This document shows, one piece after another, positions 44,630 to 52,205 of a stretch of 64,000 bases of DNA (within the stretch, counting starts at the first letter, position 1; every line of letters begins with the position of its first letter). The notes below the pieces were generated by a model. That model was not told the DNA's origin, searched no databases, and was given only the letters and a program-made list of their open reading frames with translations. This DNA is from Paracoxiella cheracis (GTDB lineage: Bacteria; Pseudomonadota; Gammaproteobacteria; Coxiellales; Coxiellaceae): positions 372,001 to 436,000 of the forward strand of contig NZ_CP186485.1 of assembly GCF_049348705.1 (NCBI RefSeq), in the 5' to 3' direction. The position numbers and the translations under genes were made by a program.

Positions 44630-44907
44630 AGCCAATCATTCTTATATTAGCTGCGCTATTCATATTGTTACAATATGAATTGTGGTTTGCTGCAGGTGGT
44701 GTCGTGACGGCATATCGCTTGCATACCAATATTGTGAAACAAGCGCAGGCCAATAAGAAATTACAAGAACGCAACGCTATTCTCATGGCTGATATTAAAG
44801 ATTTAAAGCACGGTAATGATGCCGTTGAAGAACGTGCTCGAAATGATTTAGGCATGATTAAAAAAGGTGAGGTCTTTTATCAAATTGTCCAGCCTCAATC
44901 GGAGTAA
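44626..44907 (+). CDS. ftsB: Cell division protein FtsB
   Basis: 93 residues: one N-terminal membrane helix (IILILAALFILLQYELWF) then a periplasmic coiled coil (QANKKLQERNAILMADIKDL) and the GNDAVEERARNDLGMIKKGE motif typical of FtsB/DivIC. It forms the FtsQLB complex that activates septal wall synthesis. ATGA overlap with eno, the usual eno-ftsB pairing. Confidence 0.93.
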   Translation: MKPIILILAALFILLQYELWFAAGGVVTAYRLHTNIVKQAQANKKLQERNAILMADIKDLKHGNDAVEERARNDLGMIKKGEVFYQIVQPQSE

Positions 44908-44983
44908 TACCGGCTAAAACTTCACCCACTATAACTCTGTAATTAAAAGTGCTAAGCTTACACCCTCAAAAAAAGGGATAAGT

Positions 44984-45757
44984 ATGGTACGTGTATTAAT
45001 ATCCAATGATGATGGAGTCTATGCTAAAGGGTTGGCTATTTTAGCCAAGACCATAAAAAGCATTGCTGAAGTGGATGTTGTGGCTCCCGATCGTAACCGC
45101 AGTGGTGCGAGTAATTCTTTATCCCTAAATAGCCCTCTTCATATTAAACACCTAGAAAACGGTATGATCAGTGTAGAAGGCACACCTACCGACTGTGTGC
45201 ACTTGGCGATTACCGGGTTGCTGTCAGAAATGCCTGATATGGTTATTACAGGCATCAATGAGGGTTCCAACATGGGTGATGATGTGTGGTACTCTGGCAC
45301 GGTTGCTGCAGCCATGGAAGGACGATTTTTAGGTTTGCCGGCATTAGCCATTTCATTGGCAGGTGAAAAATTTATTCATTTTGAAACGGCTGCAAGAGTT
45401 GCGCGTTCTTTGATGGAACACATTTTATCCGACCAATTACCACCCAGTACAATTTTAAACGTGAATGTACCCGATGTGCCCTATCATGAATTAGCGGGTT
45501 ATGAAGTCACACGATTGGGAACGCGTCATCGTGCCGAACCCACCATTCGACAAATTGATCCGCGCGGTCACCCCATTTATTGGGTCGGCCCTGCTGGTGC
45601 CGAACAGGATGCGGGACCAGGAACGGACTTTCACGCGGTAAGTCGGCATGAAGTGTCTATTACTCCTTTGCGTGTTGATTTGACGCATTACGAAGCATTT
45701 GATCAGCTATCGAGCTGGGTAAATAGGTTAGAAGTGAATGAAAAGGTTCAACGTTAA
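44984..45757 (+). CDS. surE: 5'/3'-nucleotidase SurE
   Basis: 257 residues. ISNDDGVYAKGL (metal-binding Asp-Asp), VVAPDRNRSGASNSLSL, VEGTPTDCVHLA and ITGINEGSNMGDDVWYSGTVAAAMEG are the SurE signatures. Removes phosphate from nucleoside monophosphates, linked to stationary-phase survival. Overlaps nlpD by 20 bp. The pcm gene often found between surE and nlpD is absent. Confidence 0.95.
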   Translation: MVRVLISNDDGVYAKGLAILAKTIKSIAEVDVVAPDRNRSGASNSLSLNSPLHIKHLENGMISVEGTPTDCVHLAITGLLSEMPDMVITGINEGSNMGDDVWYSGTVAAAMEGRFLGLPALAISLAGEKFIHFETAARVARSLMEHILSDQLPPSTILNVNVPDVPYHELAGYEVTRLGTRHRAEPTIRQIDPRGHPIYWVGPAGAEQDAGPGTDFHAVSRHEVSITPLRVDLTHYEAFDQLSSWVNRLEVNEKVQR

Positions 45758-46499
45758 ACTTCGTTGCCGATTTTTCTTTTTTATTATTTTTATCGGTTTG
45801 CTGACGGCTTGCTCGAGCGGATCTAATTACGCTCCCGTCGTTAATGCCTGGACTCAACCGAGTGCCGATTCCGGACTTTATCGTGTTAAAAAAGGTGATA
45901 CGTTATATTCCATTGCTTGGGCATTTGGTTTGGATTATCGTGCCTTGGCAACAGCGAATCATTTAAAACCGCCTTATGAAATCCATGCTGGTCAAACATT
46001 GCGCATGACGATTATTCCACGTGAACAAGAACAAAAATCAACCATTGTCACTAGAAAAAAAGCACAGCCAGTTTCAAAATCTAAAAAATCTACAAAAGAA
46101 CGAATCTATGTCGCGCAATGGCCTGCTAAACCTGTTACCCACTGGGTCTGGCCGGCAACCGGTCGTATCATTGATCGTTTTAGTGCCAGCTTGGCTGGTA
46201 ACAATGGGATCAATATTGCAGGTCGATATGGTGAACCTGTTCGTGCCGCTTCGAACGGAATTGTAGTTTATAGTGGAGCTGGGGTACGAGGTTATGGTAA
46301 TCTTATAATTGTAAAGCACAACAATAGTTATCTAAGCGCATACGCATTCAATAAACGGCTCATGGTGAAGGAAGGTACAAGAGTTCGTGCGGGGCAAGAA
46401 ATTGCCGAGATGGGGCGTGATAATTCAGGGAAGGTCATGCTGCATTTTGAAATCCGCCGTAATGGTAAGCCGGTGAATCCATTGAAGTATTTATCGTGA
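45738..46499 (+). CDS. nlpD: NlpD-like LysM/LytM lipoprotein
   Basis: 253 residues. Lipobox LLTACSS near residue 25; a LysM domain (YRVKKGDTLYSIAWAFGLDY, HAGQTLRM) binds peptidoglycan; a basic linker; and a C-terminal M23/LytM domain (WPATGRIIDRF, VYSGAGVRGYGNLIIVKHNN, LHFEIRRNGKPVNPLKYL). The first metal-ligand motif is changed (NGINIAG in place of HxGxD), so it is a non-catalytic amidase activator in the outer membrane, for daughter-cell separation. The rpoS start is 34 bp on, and rpoS promoters commonly lie inside nlpD. Confidence 0.93.
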   Translation: MKRFNVKLRCRFFFFIIFIGLLTACSSGSNYAPVVNAWTQPSADSGLYRVKKGDTLYSIAWAFGLDYRALATANHLKPPYEIHAGQTLRMTIIPREQEQKSTIVTRKKAQPVSKSKKSTKERIYVAQWPAKPVTHWVWPATGRIIDRFSASLAGNNGINIAGRYGEPVRAASNGIVVYSGAGVRGYGNLIIVKHNNSYLSAYAFNKRLMVKEGTRVRAGQEIAEMGRDNSGKVMLHFEIRRNGKPVNPLKYLS

Positions 46500-46532
46500 G
46501 TGTTGTGTGCGATTTAGACGGTCTAGTTAAGG

Positions 46533-47654
46533 ATGACGATGGCCACTAAAAAGCTTAAAACGAAGTCGTCGCGAAAAACCAAAAAACCGACGAAACAAAA
46601 ATCTGTTTCTCGTAAAAAGGTTTTTCCAAAGGCAGTTTCTCGTAAGAAACCAGCGACAAAAAAAACGAAGCCGAGAGCTCGACGGAAAAGAACTGTTGAA
46701 TCGGGCGGTGATCACGGTTTTATTTTTGTAAAAACCCGCAAGACCACTAAATCCAAAAAAGAAGATACTGAGCTTGCTGCTGCGAATGCAAAGTCACGCC
46801 GAAAAAAAGCTCGCGAAACACGTTCTACAGATCCCACACAAATCTATTTGCGTGAGCTTGGTTATAAATCATTGCTCACCCCCAAAGAAGAATTAAAAGT
46901 AGCGCGCCTAGTACATAAAGGCAATAAAGAGGCGCGTGCAAAAATGATCGAATGTAATTTGCGGTTGGTTGTGAAAATTGCGCGACATTATGTCAATCGC
47001 GGGTTAGCGTTTTTGGATTTAATTGAAGAGGGCAACCTAGGGCTAATGACGGCGGTTGAAAAATTCGATCCAGAACGCGGGTTTCGATTTTCGACGTATG
47101 CCACATGGTGGATCCGACAAACCATCGAGCGCGCCATTATGAATCAAAGCCGAACGGTACGCTTACCCATCCATGTAATCAAAGAATTAAATATTTATTT
47201 ACGTGCGGCAAAAAAATTGACGCAGCAACTGGATCATAAACCGAGTGCTGAGGAAATTGCTAGCATGATCGATAAACCGATCAACGATATCCGTCGCGTC
47301 ATGGATTTAGCGCCAGGCGCAACATCGATGGATACACCGGTTTCCGAAAACGGGCAAAAAACATTAGTAGACACGTTGGCGGATGACAACAACATTGACC
47401 CTGCGAAATTAATTCAAGACGTCGATCTGCATGACCATATTGAACGATGGTTAAATCAATTGGATGATCGCCATCGTGAAGTTGTTATTCGTCGCTTTGG
47501 TTTGCACGATCATGAAAAAGGTACACTAGAGGCTGTTGGAAAAGCCGTTGGTTTAACACGTGAGCGTGTTCGCCAGTTGCAAATTGATGCACTTGCGCAG
47601 CTTCGTGAAATGATCGAAGCTGAAGGACTAACCGGCGAAGAGACTGAAGACTAA
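46533..47654 (+). CDS. rpoS: Sigma factor RpoS with long basic N-terminus
   Basis: 373 residues. From about residue 98 it is a typical RpoS/sigma-70: DPTQIYLRELGYKSLL (region 1.2), NLRLVVKIARHYVNRGLAFL and RGFRFSTYATWWIRQTIERA (region 2), region 3, then HREVVIRRFGL and VGLTRERVRQLQIDAL (region 4). It directs stationary-phase transcription. The first 70 or so residues are Lys/Arg/Pro/Ala-rich (RKTKKPTKQKSVSRKK, KKPATKKTKPRARRKR), histone-H1-like, and about 45 residues longer than in E. coli RpoS. The first ATG (46533) and the third codon ATG are both possible starts. Confidence 0.95.
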   Translation: MTMATKKLKTKSSRKTKKPTKQKSVSRKKVFPKAVSRKKPATKKTKPRARRKRTVESGGDHGFIFVKTRKTTKSKKEDTELAAANAKSRRKKARETRSTDPTQIYLRELGYKSLLTPKEELKVARLVHKGNKEARAKMIECNLRLVVKIARHYVNRGLAFLDLIEEGNLGLMTAVEKFDPERGFRFSTYATWWIRQTIERAIMNQSRTVRLPIHVIKELNIYLRAAKKLTQQLDHKPSAEEIASMIDKPINDIRRVMDLAPGATSMDTPVSENGQKTLVDTLADDNNIDPAKLIQDVDLHDHIERWLNQLDDRHREVVIRRFGLHDHEKGTLEAVGKAVGLTRERVRQLQIDALAQLREMIEAEGLTGEETED

Positions 47655-48241
47655 AACCCACGTTTTTGCAATTCAGAGACGGATTGCGCTTTTGCAATCG
47701 AATCAGCAATGTGTTTATGTAATTGTCGGCTGACGTGTGAAGTTGTGAAAATGCCACGCAGTAATTGCTGATCATTTTCTTCATCACTCGTTACTAGGGC
47801 ATAATGCGTGCGTCAGCTTTTCAGCGTCACGACAATATTACCGACTTTTGCTCGCTCGATATCTTTATAATTAAAGGCAGCAATTTTATTGATCCCCGTC
47901 ATAATCATTTTCACTAAAACTTGTGAGCGCTTGATGCGTCTCTCTTGGATGATAGTGATTGGTACCTCACCCAATATATCTTCAGAACTTATCACACCAA
48001 TGATACTCTCATTTTTTTCCACCAATAATAAATGCACACCGTGGAGCTTCATTTCATTTAATGCATTGTCCATCGGCTCATCGGGACTGATCGTGTGAGG
48101 GTGTTGTTGCGTAAAATCGGTCATCACTGCAAGTGCAGGATCATCCAAGTGAACCACTTGGGGTTCGCGCTCCGATCGTAAATACGCATGAGAGGGTGAG
48201 AGTGTTACCGTTTTTAGTATTTCGTATTTAGCCATATTCAA
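47651..48241 (-). pseudogene. CBS-domain protein with in-frame TGA
   Basis: Codons 1-142 (to 47816) have two CBS motifs: TISPDEPMDNALNEMKLHGV, HLLLVEKNESIIGVISSEDIL, then KIAAFNYKDIERAKVGNIVVTLKS. A TGA at 47815-47813 follows. The frame continues for 53 codons (THYALVTSDEENDQQLLRGIF, TSHVSRQLHKHIADSIAKAQ) with the normal last part of this gamma-proteobacterial family, ending at 47651 over the rpoS stop. So one nonsense change removes the second CBS domain's end. CBS pairs bind adenine nucleotides. The convergent 4-bp overlap with rpoS is original. Confidence 0.8.
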
Positions 48242-48322
48242 GGTGTCCTAGTGGTAAAGTCTTGCTGTGGATTTTGAAGCATGATGGGATAGATGGCAAG
48301 TTCGTGATTTAGGGCGAATGGC

Positions 48323-48370
48323 TTTCAATTGCGGCAAAGAGAAGGGGTTCGTATTGGCAAGCAATTGAAA
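48323..48370. repeat. Imperfect palindromic repeat, copy R3 (core deleted)
   Basis: TTTCAATTGCGGCAAAGAGA joined to GTATTGGCAAGCAATTGAAA: the two outer ends of the R1/R2 family without the central hairpin. Confidence 0.7.
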
Positions 48371-48496
48371 TCGATAAAATGTGTTATGTCTTTAAGACGA
48401 TTTCTAGACGGCCCCTTAATGGCTTTGGGGGTGGCTGCCTGAATCTTAATTCTTATGTTAGAATTCCTAACGTTAATACTGAGCGGAGAAATTCTA

Positions 48497-48703
48497 GTGG
48501 CCGAACTAAAGCAAGGTTGTACGAAACGACTTTATGAAGTCTCTCAAGATGAGCTGCCATTATGCTGCCCCTTACCAGAATATCGCCTGTGGGATGCGCA
48601 TCCGCGTGTTTATTTGCCCATCGAACGCGAAGGTCATGTGACCTGCCCCTACTGTGATGCTGAGTACGTTCTCAAGGACTTCACGGGAGATCGAGTTTCG
48701 TGA
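48497..48703 (+). CDS. Small zinc-finger protein (zf-CHCC type)
   Basis: 68 residues from GTG at 48497, behind GGAG. Zinc ligands are visible in CCPLPEYRLWDAHPRVYLPI and VTCPYCDAEYVL: a Cys, a His and a CxxC pair, as in the short zf-CHCC proteins related to the NDUFS6 C-terminus. An ATG at 48455 would add 14 hydrophobic residues and is less likely. It overlaps waaF by 4 bp (GTGA), an arrangement common in gamma-proteobacteria. Exact role unknown. Confidence 0.82.
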   Translation: MAELKQGCTKRLYEVSQDELPLCCPLPEYRLWDAHPRVYLPIEREGHVTCPYCDAEYVLKDFTGDRVS

Positions 48704-49707
48704 AAAAAACACTGGTAGTAGGCCCTGCCTGGGTGGGTGACATGGTGATGGCTCAAACGCTGTTTAAGCTATTGAAACAGCGACAGCCTGACATGAGGCT
48801 CGATGTCTTAGCGCCCCCCTGGACCAAGCCACTGCTGGATCGTATGCCTGAGGTGAATGAATCGATCGACTCACCCTTCGGCCACGGTCAGTTACATATT
48901 GGATCGCGGCTTCGTATGGGCAAGCAATTACGTCCTCGTGGCTATGAGCATGCCATCGTGCTGCCAAATTCGTTTAAATCGGCCTTAGTGCCTTTCTGGG
49001 CAGGGATTCCGCGTCGAACGGGCTGGGTTGGTGAGCAGCGCTATGGCGTGCTCAATGACCTCAGAAAGCTCGATAAGTCGCGTTTACCCCTCATGGTCGA
49101 ACGCTTCATGATGCTGGGTCTGGAAAAAAATGAATCGTTACCTGAAAAGCCACAGGTGCCAGCATTGAATATTTCGACTGCGAGTGTGGCTAAGACACTA
49201 CAACACCTGCAACTCAGGCAGTCAGAGCAGCCGATATTTGCACTGTGCCCGGGTGCTGAGTTTGGCCCTTCAAAACGTTGGCCCACAGAATATTATGCAG
49301 AAGTTGCGAATGAAAAGCTGAGTGAAGGCTGGCAAGTTTGGCTGTTTGGTTCGGCAAAGGATAAAACGGTAACCGATCGCATCGATGTGTTGACTGATCA
49401 TCGTTGCGTAAATTTAGCGGGGCGAACTCAATTAAACGAAGCGGTGGATTTGCTATCAGTGGCTACGATGGTTGTAACCAATGATTCGGGTTTAATGCAT
49501 ATTGCCGCAGCATTGGGGCGCCCATTGGTTGTCATGTATGGTTCAACATCGCCAGACTTTACGCCGCCTTTATCGGATAAAGTGAAGATTTTATCGCTAA
49601 AATTAGATTGCAGTCCTTGTTTCAAACGCGATTGCCCATTCAAGCACTCAAGGTGTATGCAGGATCTAAAACCTAACCTGGTCTTTGGTGCGATGGATTC
49701 ATTGTAA
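48700..49707 (+). CDS. waaF: ADP-heptose:LPS heptosyltransferase II
   Basis: 335 residues from a GTG start, GT9 family. TLVVGPAWVGDMVMAQTLF, LPNSFKSALVPFWAGIPRRTGW, LCPGAEFGPSKRWPTEYYAE, LAGRTQLNEAVDLL, TNDSGLMHIAAALGRPLV and LKLDCSPCFKRDCPF match WaaF (RfaF). Adds the second heptose to the LPS inner core using ADP-heptose made by HldE/HldD encoded 7 kb on. Start overlaps the zinc-finger gene stop. Confidence 0.93.
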   Translation: MKKTLVVGPAWVGDMVMAQTLFKLLKQRQPDMRLDVLAPPWTKPLLDRMPEVNESIDSPFGHGQLHIGSRLRMGKQLRPRGYEHAIVLPNSFKSALVPFWAGIPRRTGWVGEQRYGVLNDLRKLDKSRLPLMVERFMMLGLEKNESLPEKPQVPALNISTASVAKTLQHLQLRQSEQPIFALCPGAEFGPSKRWPTEYYAEVANEKLSEGWQVWLFGSAKDKTVTDRIDVLTDHRCVNLAGRTQLNEAVDLLSVATMVVTNDSGLMHIAAALGRPLVVMYGSTSPDFTPPLSDKVKILSLKLDCSPCFKRDCPFKHSRCMQDLKPNLVFGAMDSL

Positions 49708-49753
49708 GGATCTCTTGATTAAGGATTAAATTAACAGATAAAGGATTAGCAAA

Positions 49754-50815
49754 ATGACCATCCTAAAAAAATTATGCATTTTCGTTTTTTTAGTATTCAG
49801 TACGTCGGCCTATTCATCACAAATTTTATTTTATACCGATAATTCTTTTTCTAATGCGAGTTTATCTAACGAGCGCAATATTCAATTCTTTGAAAAACAT
49901 GCGAGTCAAATCGATATCATCGCCCCGCAAATCTATCAGATAGCAAAAAATGGAGTTGTATGGGGTTCGATCGATCCACAAGTTGTGTCCATTGCTAGAA
50001 AATATAAAGTCAAAATAATGCCGCTGGCGATTAATCAAGGTTTTAGCCAAGATGATTTACATACGTTTTTAACAACTCCCTCAGCAATCAATCGAGCGAT
50101 ACAAGCGCTCATCGCGCTTTGTCAAAAAAACAGTTTTTATGGCATTCAGTTTGATTTTGAAAATATTAACATCGCTGATAAACAGCTCTATACCAATTTT
50201 ATTAAATTAGCAGCGGATGCGCTTCATAAAAAGGGTTATACGGTTAGTGTGACCATTGTGCCGCGCACGAGTTTGGCTACAATAAAAAATCAATACGATA
50301 AGTTTCTAGTGACTAATTGGTCTGGTGCCTATGACGAAAAAGCCTTAGCGTCAGTGACAGATTTCATTACACTCATGGCTTATGATCGTCATACTAGCCT
50401 TACCACGCCTGGCCCTATCGCGCCCATCGCTTGGGTGAAGGAATTGGTTAGTATCGCAATTCGTGAGGTGTCACCTGAAAAAATCTCATTAGGCATTCCG
50501 GTTTATTCAGGGTTTTGGAGTACCTTAAAGAAAGGGCAAGATTTTCAGGGGAAGGAGCATCAAATCAGCCACAGTGAGGCTATGAATTATATCAAGAAGT
50601 ATAATTTAACAGTTAAATGGGATGATACAACCATGACAGCTTCGGCAATTGATTCAAATCAAGGAAAAGGTTTGTATCAGTATTTATATCTTGAAGATGC
50701 ACGTTCGTTTGCTGCTAAATATGCTTTAGTGAAACAGTATGGTTTGCGCGGTATATCCGTATGGCAGTTGGGTTTGGGTGATCCATTGATTTGGAAGGAG
50801 ATTCCAACCCGGTAG
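49754..50815 (+). CDS. Secreted GH18-type glycosidase
   Basis: 353 residues. Signal peptide (KLCIFVFLVFSTSAYS). TIM-barrel of glycoside hydrolase family 18: YGIQFDFENI holds the catalytic DxE pair, SVTIVPRTS, FITLMAYDRHTS, ISLGIPVYSGFW and LRGISVWQLGLGD are typical of the YaaH/chitinase-like branch. It could hydrolyse N-acetylglucosamine polymers such as peptidoglycan or chitin, or act on a host glycan. Follows waaF by 46 bp on the same strand; a weak AAAGGATTAG site lies upstream. Confidence 0.85.
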   Translation: MTILKKLCIFVFLVFSTSAYSSQILFYTDNSFSNASLSNERNIQFFEKHASQIDIIAPQIYQIAKNGVVWGSIDPQVVSIARKYKVKIMPLAINQGFSQDDLHTFLTTPSAINRAIQALIALCQKNSFYGIQFDFENINIADKQLYTNFIKLAADALHKKGYTVSVTIVPRTSLATIKNQYDKFLVTNWSGAYDEKALASVTDFITLMAYDRHTSLTTPGPIAPIAWVKELVSIAIREVSPEKISLGIPVYSGFWSTLKKGQDFQGKEHQISHSEAMNYIKKYNLTVKWDDTTMTASAIDSNQGKGLYQYLYLEDARSFAAKYALVKQYGLRGISVWQLGLGDPLIWKEIPTR

Positions 50816-50835
50816 TTGGGGGTTTAAGCTTACAT

Positions 50836-50880
50836 TTAAATTGCTTCCCAATACAAGAGGAGTTTCGTGTTTTCGGGGGG
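50836..50880. repeat. Half copy of the palindromic repeat (R4)
   Basis: AAATTGCTTCCCAATACAAG and GTTTCGTGTTTTCGGGGG match the left half of R2 with changes. No right half follows. Lies between convergent genes. Confidence 0.55.
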
Positions 50881-50911
50881 GCTAGTTATCTAGTAGGGTT
50901 GTAAACAGCGA

Positions 50912-52165
50912 CTATTCAGAAGTGACGGCTTCGGAGTTATCTTCAGATTGTTTTTTCGTTAAATAATTTAATGGTAAGGCTGCAAAACTAATGGCCATGA
51001 ATATCACATATAAATGTAGCTCTGTGGTGTCTTGTAACCACGGATTGGCGAAACAACCCAACATCATACTTATTAATAATATCTGTGTGAGATAACGCCA
51101 TTCTTCGGGTAGCTCAAAGCTATAGCGCCATTGCATGAAAAATATCGTGAGCAGAAGCACAATCCCAGGTATCCCCAATTCAACAGCCGTGTTTAAGTAA
51201 GCGTTATAGGAATTAACCATGATGCCTGTAGTCTTTATTTTTTCTGCTGGAAGTGTAGCGTAGGCCGTTTTATAACTGCCCGTGCCATATCCAATCAGTG
51301 GCTTTTCTTTATATAAAGTTGCGGCGTTTTTCATAGATTGAATGCGAATACCCAATGAATTGTGCCCGTGTCCTTTTGAATATTGCTGTATATTGTTGGC
51401 AGCTATAGCCATTCGATCTCTGAATCCATTTGTTAAAGAAGCTAGTCCAAATAATAGGATGATAGTGGTTAGGGCGTACAAAATCCCTTTCCATCTGAAG
51501 TAGTGAACGAAGGTAAAAACCAACAGGGCAGCAAAAATAAAATAACCTGTTCTGCCAAGGCTCATGAACAAAACGTTAAAAGTGGCTGCTAGGGTGAGAA
51601 AGCCATAAACCCAACGAAATCGATATTTGTGAATCCATCGATAGGCGAAAATAAATGTCGCAAAGGCCATCAAGAAATTTTGAATAATGTGGTCTTTAAA
51701 GACGCTGCTGTAATCAAATCGAGTATGAAATAAGTCATGAATAAAAAAGTATTTAGTATAGGATAAGAAAAGCGTAAGCGTCATGGCGAATAGAAAAGCG
51801 TTGACTGCGTATCGTCGCCATCGTTCATCGAGCAATGTTGGGATCAACAGGGCGGCAAACAAAAAGGAGCTCCCCTTTATCAATTGGTGCGTGATGTCGT
51901 GGGCCGGTGCAATCGTATAAGTGGTGCCTATGAGATACAGTAGAAAGAAGGCAAGCATTGAGAGAGGGACGGGGTTTTGTTTGATCCTTAACCACTTTTC
52001 ACGGGGATGTTCGCTAAAGATGCTTAAGATGCCGGCTAGTGGGAACAGCAAATCTGTCGCAGTGGTTGATAGGGGTAGTGCAAAAACTGTTGCTACAACA
52101 AGGAGTTGAGTTAAGTGTCGAATTCTACACATGATTTTCTGTTCATTTCGCATTAGAATAGGCAC
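50912..52165 (-). CDS. waaL: O-antigen ligase (Wzy_C domain)
   Basis: 417 residues with about 11 membrane helices and a large periplasmic loop (RDRMAIAANNIQQYSKGHGH ... KPLIGYGTGSYKTAYATLPA) holding the conserved Arg and His of WaaL-type ligases. Joins O-polysaccharide from undecaprenyl-PP to lipid A-core. MCRIRHLTQ at residue 12 is an alternative start. The acidic C-terminal tail is cytosolic. It runs opposite to its neighbours. WaaL and Wzy polymerase share this domain, so the label is by context (beside waaF and hldE). Confidence 0.8.
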   Translation of the reverse strand: MPILMRNEQKIMCRIRHLTQLLVVATVFALPLSTTATDLLFPLAGILSIFSEHPREKWLRIKQNPVPLSMLAFFLLYLIGTTYTIAPAHDITHQLIKGSSFLFAALLIPTLLDERWRRYAVNAFLFAMTLTLFLSYTKYFFIHDLFHTRFDYSSVFKDHIIQNFLMAFATFIFAYRWIHKYRFRWVYGFLTLAATFNVLFMSLGRTGYFIFAALLVFTFVHYFRWKGILYALTTIILLFGLASLTNGFRDRMAIAANNIQQYSKGHGHNSLGIRIQSMKNAATLYKEKPLIGYGTGSYKTAYATLPAEKIKTTGIMVNSYNAYLNTAVELGIPGIVLLLTIFFMQWRYSFELPEEWRYLTQILLISMMLGCFANPWLQDTTELHLYVIFMAISFAALPLNYLTKKQSEDNSEAVTSE

Positions 52166-52205
52166 CTAGTCTAGCAATGAGAATACTTAGGGGCAAGCAT
52201 TTACC

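Noticed and set aside
3581..47815. Reassignment of TGA to a sense codon, because several frames continue after TGA
   Set aside because: Intact genes here use TGA as a normal stop (icmV, surrounding ATGA overlaps), TGG codons are common, and another break is TAG. Point mutations explain the cases.
48764..48967. Antisense ORFs inside waaF, kdsA, eno and other core genes
   Set aside because: No ribosome sites or recognisable products; the sense genes explain the sequence.
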